64,000 nucleotides of DNA, from assembly GCA_030407085.1 (NCBI GenBank), contig CM059582.1, forward strand, positions 137,103,001-137,167,000, in the 5' to 3' direction. Shown one piece after another: positions 54,723 to 64,000 of the stretch (position 1 is its first letter; each line of letters begins with the position of its first letter). The notes beneath the pieces were generated by a model. It saw only the letters and a list, made by a program, of their open reading frames with translations. It was not told the DNA's origin and made no database searches. Position numbers and translations under genes: made by a program. Source of the DNA: Trichopria drosophilae (lineage: Eukaryota > Arthropoda > Insecta > Hymenoptera > Diapriidae).

Positions 54723-54923
54723 ATATATATATATATATATATATATACATATGTTTCGAAAATGTCGTTGAGAAATTTGTAGTTCGTTTCTATTCGGTGT
54801 TTATAAATGTGTGTAGATCCTAATTTATCTTCAATTACATAAAATTATTCTGAACGTACCTTTGCTATTTTAAATATGTATTTCCCATTTTTTTAAATTT
54901 ACTTTTCAAATGTAAGGCTTCAA
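54723..54923. other. Junction sequence, no gene
   Basis: A TA-repeat flank of the transposon followed by AT-rich sequence. Nothing recognised. Confidence 0.5.
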
Positions 54924-55149
54924 TTAATGGTAATGTGCAATCTTTTTCCGGGGTGTTTCCCGGTCAAACGCGTCAATGGTTGGATATTTCAAGTAATCAC
55001 CTAACATTTTATTAAACTTAAAATGTTCTTGGGGATCACAAATTATATTTATAGCAGTTTTATCAGTAGTATTTATAACGAAAGATTTGCATTTTCTTCC
55101 GATATTTTTAACGGATGTTTCTCCCAGAAGTACGCCATAATCGACTTTG
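54924..55149 (-). CDS. Possible terminal exon, unknown protein
   Basis: A minus-strand frame of 74 codons plus stop begins right after a good splice acceptor (TTATTTCAG, 55158-55150) in phase 1. It has no in-frame ATG at its start, so it would be an internal or last exon. The peptide starts KVDYGVLLGETSVKNIGRKC and includes INIICDPQEHFKFNKMLGDY. Its composition is unlike AT-rich chance translation (balanced, with Cys, Asp, Pro and Gly), but I recognise no family. No upstream exon on the minus strand was found before 55.8 kb. It could be a host, viral or transposon remnant. Confidence 0.4.
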
Positions 55150-55173
55150 CTGAAATAACCAAATTTATGCTAA

Positions 55174-55406
55174 TTTGATACATATTTAGACGCGTACAAA
55201 GATACATATTTTCAGACTGTTCTGATTGATGGTATGCATTTTCAAGATTTTGTTTTTCTTTATTTCACAAGGTACATTTGCCAAGAAGTGGCAATTCGGC
55301 AAACAATTTCGCTCTTTCTTGTTAAAGAGTAAGTGTCTACTAATGCTGTAATGAGTAAGCGAATATTGGGTGATTTTTCAGTATTTTGCGGTTTATAGAT
55401 GAATAG
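55174..55406 (+). CDS. Possible two-exon fragment, unknown protein
   Basis: The plus frame from 55174 reads FDTYLDAYKDTYFQTVLIDG and then MHFQDFVFLYFTRYICQEV. At 55329 there is a consensus donor (AAAGA then GTAAGTG) and at 55381 an acceptor (TTTTTCAG). Joining them removes 53 bp and keeps the frame for seven more codons to TAG 55404-55406. An alternative upstream acceptor is ATATTTTCAG near 55216. The hydrophobic peptide resembles nothing I can name. It is divergent with the minus-strand exon at 54924-55149, so the two are not one gene. Confidence 0.35.
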
Positions 55407-55590
55407 AATAGCTGTAGAAAAGATACATCATTTATGTTCTTTAATAATCTATCATAATAGATTGACCCACTTATTTACTTCAAGAGCTATTTGGCACTTT
55501 AGTGAATGCAAAAATGCTGTTGAGGAATTTTTTAACTAGTAGAATACGGCGGTATGCGAATTATGAGCATGCAACAGTCATGTACTTTTA

Positions 55591-55782
55591 ATGCATGCGA
55601 TTTTACAGTTCGATGACGGAGATCTCTTTAGTGAAAAAGAAGGTAACGAATTATTTCGCGATACGAATGGGTTTCCTAACTTTTCAATTTTTAATTCGAT
55701 GATTTTGCAATTTAGAACTAATAGGAATTTTTCCCTAGCCTTGATGCACTTAGGTACCTCACATCGGTTTTTCTATGTTTAA
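55591..55782 (+). CDS. Short open frame, unknown protein
   Basis: An open stretch of about 64 codons, reading HAILQFDDGDLFSEKEGNEL and NFSLALMHLGTSHRFFYV to TAA. The nearest ATG (55588-55590, Met-His-Ala) is just upstream of the stated left edge. The composition is protein-like for this AT-rich region, but no family is recognised and no splice partner is certain. It could belong with 55174-55406. Confidence 0.3.
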   Translation: MHAILQFDDGDLFSEKEGNELFRDTNGFPNFSIFNSMILQFRTNRNFSLALMHLGTSHRFFYV

Positions 55783-56427
55783 AATAAAAACCGTTGTTAA
55801 ACGAAACATACGTCCCCCATAATGGTTTCTGAAATAGTCTAACGCGACTGAGAGGTGTGGAAGAAGCGGTGCTACCCTTCTTTTGGTAAATAAAACGCGA
55901 CGGGAGAGGAAGATGAAGAACCTGGTGGGTAAATTTACCGGAACTTTACTGTACAGATAAGTATAATATAACACATATATAATAAAGAAATTTATAATAA
56001 TATAAAAATTAAATCAATTTAAAAATAAATAGAATTGTGTAATAGTTTCTCAACTATTTTACGTTATTTTATTGTTAATCATCGGAATCGGATCAGTATC
56101 ACTCCTGTATTAATTCTATTAAGTGCCAGTGGTCAATTTCCGCCGGGCCGCTCTATCGATATCTAAAAGCAGTACTAGTTCAATTCCGATGGTAAGTACA
56201 AATCCGGTACTGACGGACAACTCATGGCCAAATTATCTGTCGGAGTTGACTCAGTAGAATACCGGCTTCTAGCCGGTGATATGCCAGCACCTCACCAGTG
56301 CTCTCGGTACTAGAGCGGTACTCAGGCGGTCATACATTTATGCGAGGGAGGTATCGTCCGTAAGCTTTTCTACTATGTCGGAAAATATTTTTTTATTATT
56401 CTTTCAAAATATGCGCAAATCCGAGTT
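55783..56427. other. No gene recognised; AT-rich then mixed
   Basis: 55793-55845 (GTTGTTAAACGAAACATACG, then CCATAATGGTTTCTGAAAT) resembles 61678-61728 in direct orientation. 56090-56330 has several GGTACT / CGGTACTAG / CCGGTACTG repeats. Neither is explained. Confidence 0.4.
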
Positions 56428-57062
56428 GGGAAAGGACCCCGCACTTTTTATGCATAAATTGGCTTTCAGTCAAATTTGTTGTAACTTTGCAGTTTAATAG
56501 TTTTCGACCTCCTGAACAAAAAATGTATATGGCAAAAATTATATTAATGGCTGGATTTCGAGCTACAGTTGATAGAAGTTGAAAATTATAGGATAATGTG
56601 TATGTTTATTCTATCTAATGTAAAATGGAGCGAATTAAATTAAAAATTGCAACCCGGCGAATTTTGAGCTAGCTGAACACGAATCTGAAATCAGATTTTA
56701 AAAAATCAAAATGCCGGATCCAATATGGCCGACGACATTTTCAAAAAGAGTCTCATTTTTGTATTAATCATGTTTCTATAAGGTTTTTGGGGTCGCTGAA
56801 CTCGAATCTGGGACCAGCTTTCAAAAAATCAAAATGGCGGATCCAATATGGCTGACGACATTTTCAAAAAGGAACTCCTTTTTGCATTTAACATGTTTCT
56901 ATAAGGTTTCTGAGGTCGCTGAACTCGAATCTGAGATTAGATTTCAAAAAATCAAAATTGCGGATCCAATGAAACTGACAACTTTTTCAAAAAAGAACTG
57001 TTTTTGTCTCAAACTCCACCTCGCAATATTAAGTGAAGGCACTAATCAGTATTTTTCTAATA

Positions 57063-57270
57063 CACGGAGAAAAATGGAGGATTTAACTTATAAGGTTAGA
57101 TTTTGAATGTTAGCGTGTTTCTCTGGATAGTTAACTTTTCCTTCCAAGATAGTCAAATAGATCATCAGAGTGTCTATTTAACCCTTCAGATGGCTGTAGT
57201 ATAGTTTAATCTCAAACATAGTCTGTTTGTCCCTCCAGATAGTTGGTTCAACTTTCCATTTTTCTCCGTG
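57063..57270. mobile_element. 208-bp MITE with CACGGAGAAAAATGGA ends
   Basis: CACGGAGAAAAATGGA at the left and TCCATTTTTCTCCGTG-type sequence (TTCCATTTTTCTCCGTG) at the right are inverted, each bordered by TA (57061-57062 and 57271-57272). TA duplication and short inverted repeats fit a Tc1/mariner-type MITE. It lies between the left inverted repeat and the transposase stop of the surrounding element, so it arrived later or is carried along. Confidence 0.85.
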
Positions 57271-57578
57271 TAGATGAAGCAATTTTTATTTCATGTATTA
57301 TAGATTTTAACAGTGATCGTTACATACAATGTAGGAATAAATCTCCTACATCTGCTTTCCTTACATGGAATAAAAGTATTCCAAATACCTATTTCTCACT
57401 TAATCATTCAAAAAAACAAAATAGTCAAAATTCATCCAATGAAGAAATGATATATATTTAACTTTTATTATACATTTGCCTTATACAGATATAATTAACA
57501 ACACAACTAGATATAATTAACAATCTTGAATACAAAATTACTTTTTTAAGAAACATGATCCTAATAAATGCGTTTTTC

Positions 57579-59633
57579 TCAATTGTTGATTATTTCGATG
57601 ACTTCTTGGTGCTGATTATTTGGCCCTCTATCTGCCGCATCCAAAATGTGATGTAAAAGTGTCATGTCTGGGTATTTAACATTTTCTTGATGGCGTGCAA
57701 AACCAAGGAACCATATTATAGAAGCTACATGAGCGCATGATCCAACCGTTCTTGCTCCCGTTTGGCATGTACAATAGTATCCTTCTATTTGTTCACGAAT
57801 ATTGTTTTGCTCTTCATCAAACTCGTTAATTGCAAAAGCAATGAATGTTTGGTGTTTTGTTGCATTTCTGAATCGAGAATATGTTCTAACTCGCAGAAAC
57901 CCTGGTTCGTTTAGGTGCTCGTCAATTTGGAATTCTTCATCGTTTTCTCTTTGCACTTTATCTTGAACGTATGAAGGTGATAGGCTCACTTGATACACTC
58001 CTATCATCAACTCTTTAATGGATTCTACACTTAGAATGGGAAATTCCATCGCATGATTCCCGTTTAAGCGCCTCCATTGGCCATTTCGCATTCGCAGATT
58101 GTCCACTTCCACTCTTGCTTGTACGACATTAGGTGTTCGTGATAGCTCTAACATTTGTCTAGCAAGATCAACAGTCGCATCTTGCATATGAATTACTGGA
58201 TGATATCGATTTAAAATAGCTCCAGCAATGCAATAAAAACTGTTCAGATTTTTTGCATGGCATATACTTATAGTACCGGCGAGAAACTTGAAAACCAATC
58301 TAAAGTGGGCATTCCTTGCTTCCACAATCCATCGATTTTTTGTTACTAAGCGTGATTGGTTAGCATCTTCATTTGATAATTGTCTTTCACCACGATTAAT
58401 GAGAGCTGGCATTTTAACAATTATTCCTAAACGTGTTAGAAGTTCTCGGACATCCCGATATCCTCTGTCGACAAGAACAACATCTCCGTTTTCACACCAG
58501 TCTCTTAATGAATCGACATTATTTTCAAATTCTTGGCATAATATTTGAGCATCGTTATTTCTGGCATCTGAAAAGTATGGACCAAAAATTGCCAATATAT
58601 AACCATCTGGAGCTACCATGATGGTTGGTTTCAAAAGATGTTTGCCTTTGTGCAAAGAGTACGACTGCCGCAGTACGCGGAAGTTTGAACTCTTTTGGAT
58701 ATAAGCGTATGTCGTGTCAATGGCAAAAATAGCTTTCGGTTCATTCGGTTCAGGGTTATATAAAGCATTTGAAAATTCAGTTACATGAATGTTTATAAAG
58801 TCATGGCGTGTTATTGAGTTGATTCCAATATTCTCGGGAACAAATCTTTGCATTAATGATTTTCTTACATTATCTATAATTAAGCTTACGCACTGCCTGC
58901 TTGGGTAACCAAAAATAAGTTTGAGGAAGTCATCACTCAAACCTTGCCTTAACTTACATAAAAATGTTAATAAATGTTTCTTTGAAATATTCCTTAAGTT
59001 ACCGTATTGTACAACTGGATCACAAAATGTGAACAGTTCTTGAAACTGTACTTTTGTAATCGGAGCAATGCATGAAAATTCGTCATCAGTTAAATTATTT
59101 TCATCTGAAAATCGATCTCTTCTCTCACATATTTCTCTGAGACTCTGTAAGAATGATTGGAGAATGCGCCCATCAATTTTATAAGGTCGATTAATTGAAC
59201 GAAATCCTGGAAGTAAAACATTTAGAAACATGCCATTTTCATCTAAATGATGTGGACAAGCTCTTACATTGTCGGGTATGTAAATATTTTTTAATATGAA
59301 GACTTGTACTCTGCAATCCAAGGATAATCTAACTAGGTTATTTTGATGATTACAAATAACGCAAGAACTACTTGATGTTTGAGTTAAAACATTCAGACGC
59401 ATACTATTCGGATCGTTATTTACTTGCTCTATTTCATCTGAAACTGACATAAAACATTGAAAACATAATTTCGTATCTTCATTTAACACAAGTGGAGCAT
59501 GATTAAGTTGATTCCGTCTTGCTATGGCTATCTGTCGCCTAATGATGTTTTCATCACCAACCATTAACCGCATTTGTCGTCCTCCAAATTGGGCATTACA
59601 AATGTAACAATTAAAACGTATCCTGAACGCCAT
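57579..59633 (-). CDS. Intact transposase: Cys array, DDE core, SWIM finger
   Basis: 684 codons from ATG 59631-59633 (MAFRIRFNCYICNAQF) to 57579. The frame is open 12 codons further upstream, but only from a TTG. N-terminal zinc ligands: Cys9, Cys12, Cys57, Cys60, Cys91, Cys94, Cys126 and His128/129. The catalytic core has FAIDTTYAYIQ (Asp306), KGKHLLKPTIMVAPDGYILA, VVLVDRGYRDV (Asp389) and NRWIVEARNAHF (Glu438), which read as the D, D, E triad of a DDE_Tnp_4-like domain. The C-terminus has YYCTCQTGARTVGSCAHVAS (Cys621, Cys623, Cys633, His635), a C-x-C-x9-C-x-H SWIM finger. No lesion was found. The role is cutting and joining its own ends; the superfamily name needs a profile search. Confidence 0.88.
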   Translation of the reverse strand: MAFRIRFNCYICNAQFGGRQMRLMVGDENIIRRQIAIARRNQLNHAPLVLNEDTKLCFQCFMSVSDEIEQVNNDPNSMRLNVLTQTSSSSCVICNHQNNLVRLSLDCRVQVFILKNIYIPDNVRACPHHLDENGMFLNVLLPGFRSINRPYKIDGRILQSFLQSLREICERRDRFSDENNLTDDEFSCIAPITKVQFQELFTFCDPVVQYGNLRNISKKHLLTFLCKLRQGLSDDFLKLIFGYPSRQCVSLIIDNVRKSLMQRFVPENIGINSITRHDFINIHVTEFSNALYNPEPNEPKAIFAIDTTYAYIQKSSNFRVLRQSYSLHKGKHLLKPTIMVAPDGYILAIFGPYFSDARNNDAQILCQEFENNVDSLRDWCENGDVVLVDRGYRDVRELLTRLGIIVKMPALINRGERQLSNEDANQSRLVTKNRWIVEARNAHFRLVFKFLAGTISICHAKNLNSFYCIAGAILNRYHPVIHMQDATVDLARQMLELSRTPNVVQARVEVDNLRMRNGQWRRLNGNHAMEFPILSVESIKELMIGVYQVSLSPSYVQDKVQRENDEEFQIDEHLNEPGFLRVRTYSRFRNATKHQTFIAFAINEFDEEQNNIREQIEGYYCTCQTGARTVGSCAHVASIIWFLGFARHQENVKYPDMTLLHHILDAADRGPNNQHQEVIEIINN

Positions 59634-60825
59634 TATGTTGTTTGAAATGATTACAAAATTCTTTTTCAAAAGATGTTCTAAACAAAGATACTCTCTGAAA
59701 AAATAAAACTTAACTGTACTCTAAACAACGAACATGTAGACTGTTTACTAAATAACTAACACAGCTCATGATATAGGTTCTTACCTTAAAAGATTTCCTC
59801 CAATCAATAAGTAGTCACATAATATACAACACAGAAGAAAGTAAAATAAACAAAGCTCAACCCATTATCGAAAATAACTAATTAACTTTCTTTTTTTCAA
59901 GGTAGAGAGTAAACAAAATAACATTGTAGTTTCATACATACGTCCTCAGTAATTGTACAGAAATCACAAAGAATGACACATTGGTTATAAAATCTATGAA
60001 TGTCAAATGAAAAATAAAAACAAATGAAATAACTGATATGTGAACTTATCAATGAATGTTTTGAGGAAGATTTAACTAAAATAACTTTAAAAAAAAAAAG
60101 AAAATAATGATAAAATGAAAAATAGGCAGTGTGAAAATCAAGAATTAATTGATAATTATAATTAACATAAAATATTGTAACGTAAGTAGAGGATAGACCA
60201 GATATAGATAAAAGTTGAATTAAAAAAAATGTGAATATTTATCACAAACATGCAGATTTACATTTTTTAAACAATTTACTGATTTGAAATATTTTTTGTC
60301 AATTATTATTATTATTGGTTCAAAAATTAATACGCCGTAATATCAAATAAACCATTTTTCACATCAATCTGAATTACTAATCAGCAGAATCAAAGACATA
60401 ATCCAGTAAGCACAAGTAACGTAAAATTATATAAAACTTCCATTAAAATGTTATCTTATGTGTGAAATGTATTACTTGTACATAATTATTTCCTAATAGT
60501 TATTTGAATGTAATACGTTACATGTGAAAGGTACCATTTTCTCAAAAAACTTAGGTGGTTGTTATGTGCATACAATTTGCGACGACTGCGAAGTATCTAT
60601 AGAGATTAAAGTGAATATAATGTTTAATTTGAAAGTTCATACGACATATTGCATTTCCTACAAGTGGACACTAGTAAGTCATCACGTACCAAGAATGTTC
60701 CCGAAACGACTTAAGAAGGTTTTAGGTTCCTTACCAGAAATCAAACGTTTTAACAAAGTTTTAGGGACGTTTCCGATGTTTCTGTGCCCACAGGGCTACA
60801 TTTAAAAAGCTAAGACTGAGCTTAG
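59634..60825. other. 5' non-coding part of the SWIM-DDE element
   Basis: About 1.2 kb upstream of the transposase ATG (minus strand), AT-rich, ending at the first module of the right inverted repeat. It presumably holds the promoter and any 5' intron. A 93-codon plus frame at 60524 lacks an ATG and any motif, so it is not called. Confidence 0.55.
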
Positions 60826-61486
60826 AATCACCATTTTGATTTTCTGAAATCTGATTTCAGATTCGTGTTCGGCGACGCCAAAAACCTTAGGGAAACATGT
60901 TAAATGCAAAAAAGAGTTACTTTTTGCAAATGTCGTCGGCCATATTGGATCCGCCATTTTGATTTTTTGAAATCTGATCTCAGATTCGAGTTCAGCGACC
61001 CCAAAAACCTTATAGAAACATGTTAAATGCAAAAAAGAGTTCCTTTTTGAAAATGTCGTCAGCCATATTGGATCCGCCATTTTGATTGTTTGAAATCTGG
61101 TCCCAGATTCGAGTTCAGCGACCCCAAAAACCTTATAGAAACATGATTAATACAAAAATGAGACTCTTTTTGAAAATGTCGTCGGCCATATTGGATCCGG
61201 CATTTTGATTTTTTAAAATCTGATTTCAGATTCGTGTTCAGCTAGCTCAAAATTCGCCGGGTTGCAATTTTTAATTTAATTCGCTCCATTTTACATTAGA
61301 TAGAATAAACATACACATTATCCTATAATTTTCAACTTCTATCAACTGTAGCTCGAAATCCAGCCATTAATATAATTTTTGCCATATACATTTTTTGTTC
61401 AGGAGGTCGAAAACTATTAAACTGCAAAGTTACAACAAATTTGACTGAAAGCCAATTTATGCATAAAAAGTGCGGGGTCCTTTCCC

Positions 61487-62121
61487 GAGATCCAAGGGAT
61501 TTACCCCTGTAGAATTTTTCGATTTTTTACACAAAACTGTTCTTAGCCGAAATGAAACATGTGTAAACTGCCATTTTTTCAGAAATTACTTTAAAACATG
61601 TTTTCTGTCATTATTAAAAATCTCACGCACATCTGATTAAATGGATTTTTTCATTAAAAAACAAAAAAAAAAAAGAATTGTTAGCCTAAACGGAACACGC
61701 GGTCCCCGCAATGGTTTCTAAAATTGTTTAAAAATATACGTTCTAGAACCCCTCCAAATTACACGTAAATAGGAGTTGGGGAATTCACTCTGGATATATT
61801 TTTCATTGTTCGCAAAAACTGTTGCAAACTATGTTTTCTAGCATTTCTCCACATTAAATTACGACCTTTACAAAAAAAACATTGTTAGTAAAACTTGTTA
61901 GTTAAATGCAGAACTTTCGCGAACTTACCGTTTTTATTTTTGTATATACATATAATAGTAATTTATTTTGTTTATAAATATTTTTTTTTGTTTCCTCTGA
62001 AATTTCTTACTTTTGCCTATGCACTAATCACTACTCGTACCATTTTTTCATAATCATAAAAATATTTTGTTTTTTATAATCTAAATTTGAGTTTCAAATA
62101 GTAAAGAGTAGTACAATAAGA
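61487..62121. other. AT-rich flank, nothing recognised
   Basis: Begins GAGATCCAAGGGATTTACC after the transposon end. 61678-61728 resembles 55793-55845. No open frame or motif of note. Confidence 0.45.
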
Positions 62122-62232
62122 ATGAAAAACTTTGTTTCATTTCTAAATGATGATATTGCTTATGTAGTTAATAAAGGTTTCCAGAAGTTTAAAAACCAAA
62201 ATCCTCATGGACCAAAATCGTCATTCTCATAA
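62122..62232 (+). CDS. 36-codon open frame, unknown
   Basis: ATG 62122 (preceded by AATAAGA) encodes MKNFVSFLNDDIAYVVNKGF and ends PHGPKSSFS. It is too short to assign. The sequence is more balanced than the surrounding AT-rich DNA, which is the only reason to list it. It could be a chance frame. Confidence 0.2.
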   Translation: MKNFVSFLNDDIAYVVNKGFQKFKNQNPHGPKSSFS

Positions 62233-62370
62233 AAATAAATAATTTGATTTAATCGATTCGGTATCATGAATGGTGCATGTTTGGGCAAATTTACACTGCA
62301 CCTTTTTTTTATAAAGCAAATAATTTCCCATAAAAAATTGAGTGAGTACATTTAGTAACATAGCTAAAAA

Positions 62371-62592
62371 TTGTATTGGTTAAATAGATCCCAAACAAAT
62401 TCAACAAGTACTGCATGTTCGGGTTTTGTTCACGGTAAATTATTAAATTTAAACTGGGGCTCTCACATACTTTTATGGTCCGTAAATGCTTCAAGAATGT
62501 CCGTAATAAATAAATACCTAAAATCTTTAAAAACTGGTCCTAATCTTTATGAGATGACGTACGAATTGAATAACATTATCGGTTATAGGTAA
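62371..62592 (+). CDS. Open frame, possible exon, unknown
   Basis: Open from just after a TAA (62368) for 73 codons. It reads WLNRSQTNSTSTACSGFVHG and LKSLKTGPNLYEMTYELNNI, ending at a possible donor (TATAG then GTAAAT, 62589). There is no ATG at the beginning, so an exon is more likely than a complete gene. No domain is recognised. Confidence 0.3.
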   Translation: MYWLNRSQTNSTSTACSGFVHGKLLNLNWGSHILLWSVNASRMSVINKYLKSLKTGPNLYEMTYELNNIIGYR

Positions 62593-62711
62593 ATAGTTTC
62601 AATTATTGTCATAAAAGTAATACTAAAGAATTCTTTATGAACAAATTGGTAATGCACGAAAAGTACGGTCATTAGGAGTACGATGACTAGAACTGTCAGT
62701 CGATAAAAGTA

Positions 62712-63007
62712 ACATTTAGAACACTCACCGCCTGGAATCAACTGCTGTGTTGAATATATTTATTCGCAATACGAACAATTTACAATATGGATTTACGTAC
62801 ACATTCATTCCCGTAAGTGATGAAGATAAGTACCGCGTTATACGTGATTTTGCATATGACAGGTATTCGATCGTATCACATCATCACATGCGTGATGTTT
62901 TCGAATATCTACTTTACTGTAATAATACTGGTCAACATGTATACGGAAATGTGTTATTGCGATGTGTACCTACTTTAGTAAATTTCCACATAAGCGTTTA
63001 CAAGTAG
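62712..63007 (+). CDS. Open frame, possible exon, unknown
   Basis: Begins after ACATTTAG, a possible acceptor, and is open for 98 codons to TAG 63005-63007. It reads RLESTAVLNIFIRNTNNLQY, GFTYTFIPVSDEDKYRVIRD, SHHHMRDVFEYLLYCNNTGQ and NVLLRCVPTLVNFHISVYK. The amino-acid use looks like real protein. Joining it directly to 62371-62592 by the visible sites does not keep the frame, so the link between the two is open. The family is not recognised. Confidence 0.35.
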
Positions 63008-64000
63008 TTGTACTGATTTATTACAAAATAATTATTTACAACAAAGCATCTCGAATTCTTTGAGAAATTTTAGATGCTTATTGGGTATTCGCGCCATTCA
63101 GTACAAGAGTTCTTTATAAACACTTTATTAGGGTTTTCGTACAACTTTTTACCAAATTCATTTTAAAAAAGAATTATCTAACTCATAAATTTACAATCAT
63201 AGGGGACATTCGTTATATTTGCAAGAAAGTATAAATAATTTTACTAGAATTCTACTTTCAGAAATGCATTAAAGAATTATTCTTTTGGAATATTTCAATA
63301 TTTCTTTTGGCTCATTGAGCTGCTTTACGTTGTATAATGAATTTTCTAACATTTATGGAGTAATTCCCAATGCAATATACGACATTTTTAAAGAATTATT
63401 ACCATTGTACCTATTATTGTAATAATAAACAAGCATTTGTAAAACATCCAATAATATCGTATTCTTCATTTAAAAAACAGTAAATGTTCACTTGCATTAA
63501 TGTACAAAATTAGTTAAATCTAATATATTGATAAATCGAATATTATAATTATTCTTATACATAATTGAACATGTCATTTTTATTAATGAGAAAAATAAAG
63601 ATTGACATAAATTTCAACGTCATTACATTTTTGGAACAATTTTTAGTTCCCTCCAAAACAGTAATTAGAGCCTGCTCATTTTGTATAACTTTTTGCATAT
63701 AAATCATCAACTTGGTTGTCGTATTTTATGAATGTTCATCATTCAAGTACTCATAGAATTATTAGACTTACACTGATACTGAATCTTCAGCCGATGCATA
63801 TCGATTAACAGATTATAAAGAAGAATGACGGATAAATTGTATTATTAACTTTTGCGATAAACTAATTGACATTAATTTATTTATTCTGATTTTTATGAGA
63901 TAGTTCTTAGAAATTATGAATTTGTCAAAAACCTGTCGATGATTAAGACACGAATTTACTTTTATACAAATGTGATCTGTGTTTATGTAGGACCAATATT
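63008..64000. other. AT-rich, nothing recognised
   Basis: No open frame, tandem repeat, transposon end or module was found on either strand in the last kilobase. Confidence 0.5.

Larger units (their letters stand above)
56428..61486 (-). mobile_element. Complete SWIM-DDE transposon with about 660-bp inverted repeats
   Basis: The left end GGGAAAGGACCCCGCAC (56428) and right end GTGCGGGGTCCTTTCCC (61486) are exact inverses. The outer 300 bp or so of the two repeats show no difference I can find by eye; the inner parts hold three to four 122-123-bp modules with GCCATATTGGATCCGCC. Enclosed on the minus strand is a 684-codon transposase without stop or frameshift. A 208-bp MITE has inserted at 57063-57270. 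A target duplication is not clear (GAGTT before, GAGAT after). Total 5,059 bp. The long repeats and SWIM finger recall Mutator-like elements, but the DDE core reads like DDE_Tnp_4. Confidence 0.88.

Noticed and set aside
60524..60805. 93-codon plus-strand frame in the SWIM-DDE element
   Set aside because: No ATG at its start, no motif, opposite to the transposase, and it overlaps the inverted repeat.
54924..63007. Endogenous virus or Polinton locus
   Set aside because: The small frames look protein-like but none matches a viral or Polinton hallmark gene that I can recognise, so no such claim is made.

Overview
This is eukaryotic, AT-rich DNA dominated by mobile elements. The element families (R1-clade, Dong/R4-like and CR1-like LINEs, a Ty3/gypsy retrotransposon, piggyBac, tnp2-like and DUF4817 mariner-like DNA transposons, a SWIM-DDE element) point to an insect. 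The repeat style resembles hymenopteran genomes, but that is inference. I found no complete host gene, no operon and no prokaryotic feature.

Layout. 0-7.6 kb: minisatellite, a piggyBac remnant (3.4-3.8 kb) and a decayed tnp2-like transposase (6.1-7.5 kb, minus). 7.9-11.3 kb: two truncated Dong/R4-like LINE copies and a tRNA-derived SINE, all minus strand and all joined to (TAA)n tracts. 11.3-22.9 kb: a damaged Ty3/gypsy retrotransposon between two long direct repeats. The right repeat was entered by a small DNA transposon (19.3-20.8 kb) whose empty site is preserved in the left repeat. 22.9-27.0 kb: a minus-strand CR1-like LINE. 28.5-33.1 kb: an R1-clade LINE with an intact ORF1 and a broken ORF2, ending in a CA-type microsatellite. 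33.2-36.2 kb: repeat debris. 36.3-54.7 kb: an almost unbroken chain of DNA transposons meeting at TA-rich junctions: a DUF4817 mariner-like element, a second mariner-like family, two elements of an uncharacterised family with GGGCATT termini, a long-inverted-repeat element with no gene, and a palindromic derivative of the first family. 54.8-56.4 kb: short exon-like open frames of unknown origin. 56.4-61.5 kb: a complete element with about 660-bp inverted repeats and an intact 684-codon transposase, the best candidate for recent activity. 61.5-64 kb: AT-rich sequence with a few small open frames.

Two sequence modules run across element families. One carries GCCATATTGGATCCGCC followed by TTCGTAATCAGCGACCCC and an AAACCCCCGAG stretch. 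It occurs in the ends of at least four different transposon types, singly or as 121-123-bp tandem arrays. The other carries clustered copies of TCAAGGTCA, the known consensus for monomeric NR5A/FTZ-F1-type nuclear receptors, inside the ends of one mariner-like family. These shared modules, and the intact SWIM-DDE element, are the most unusual things in the window. All coding calls rest on reading motifs by eye; family names that need a database search are marked as such.
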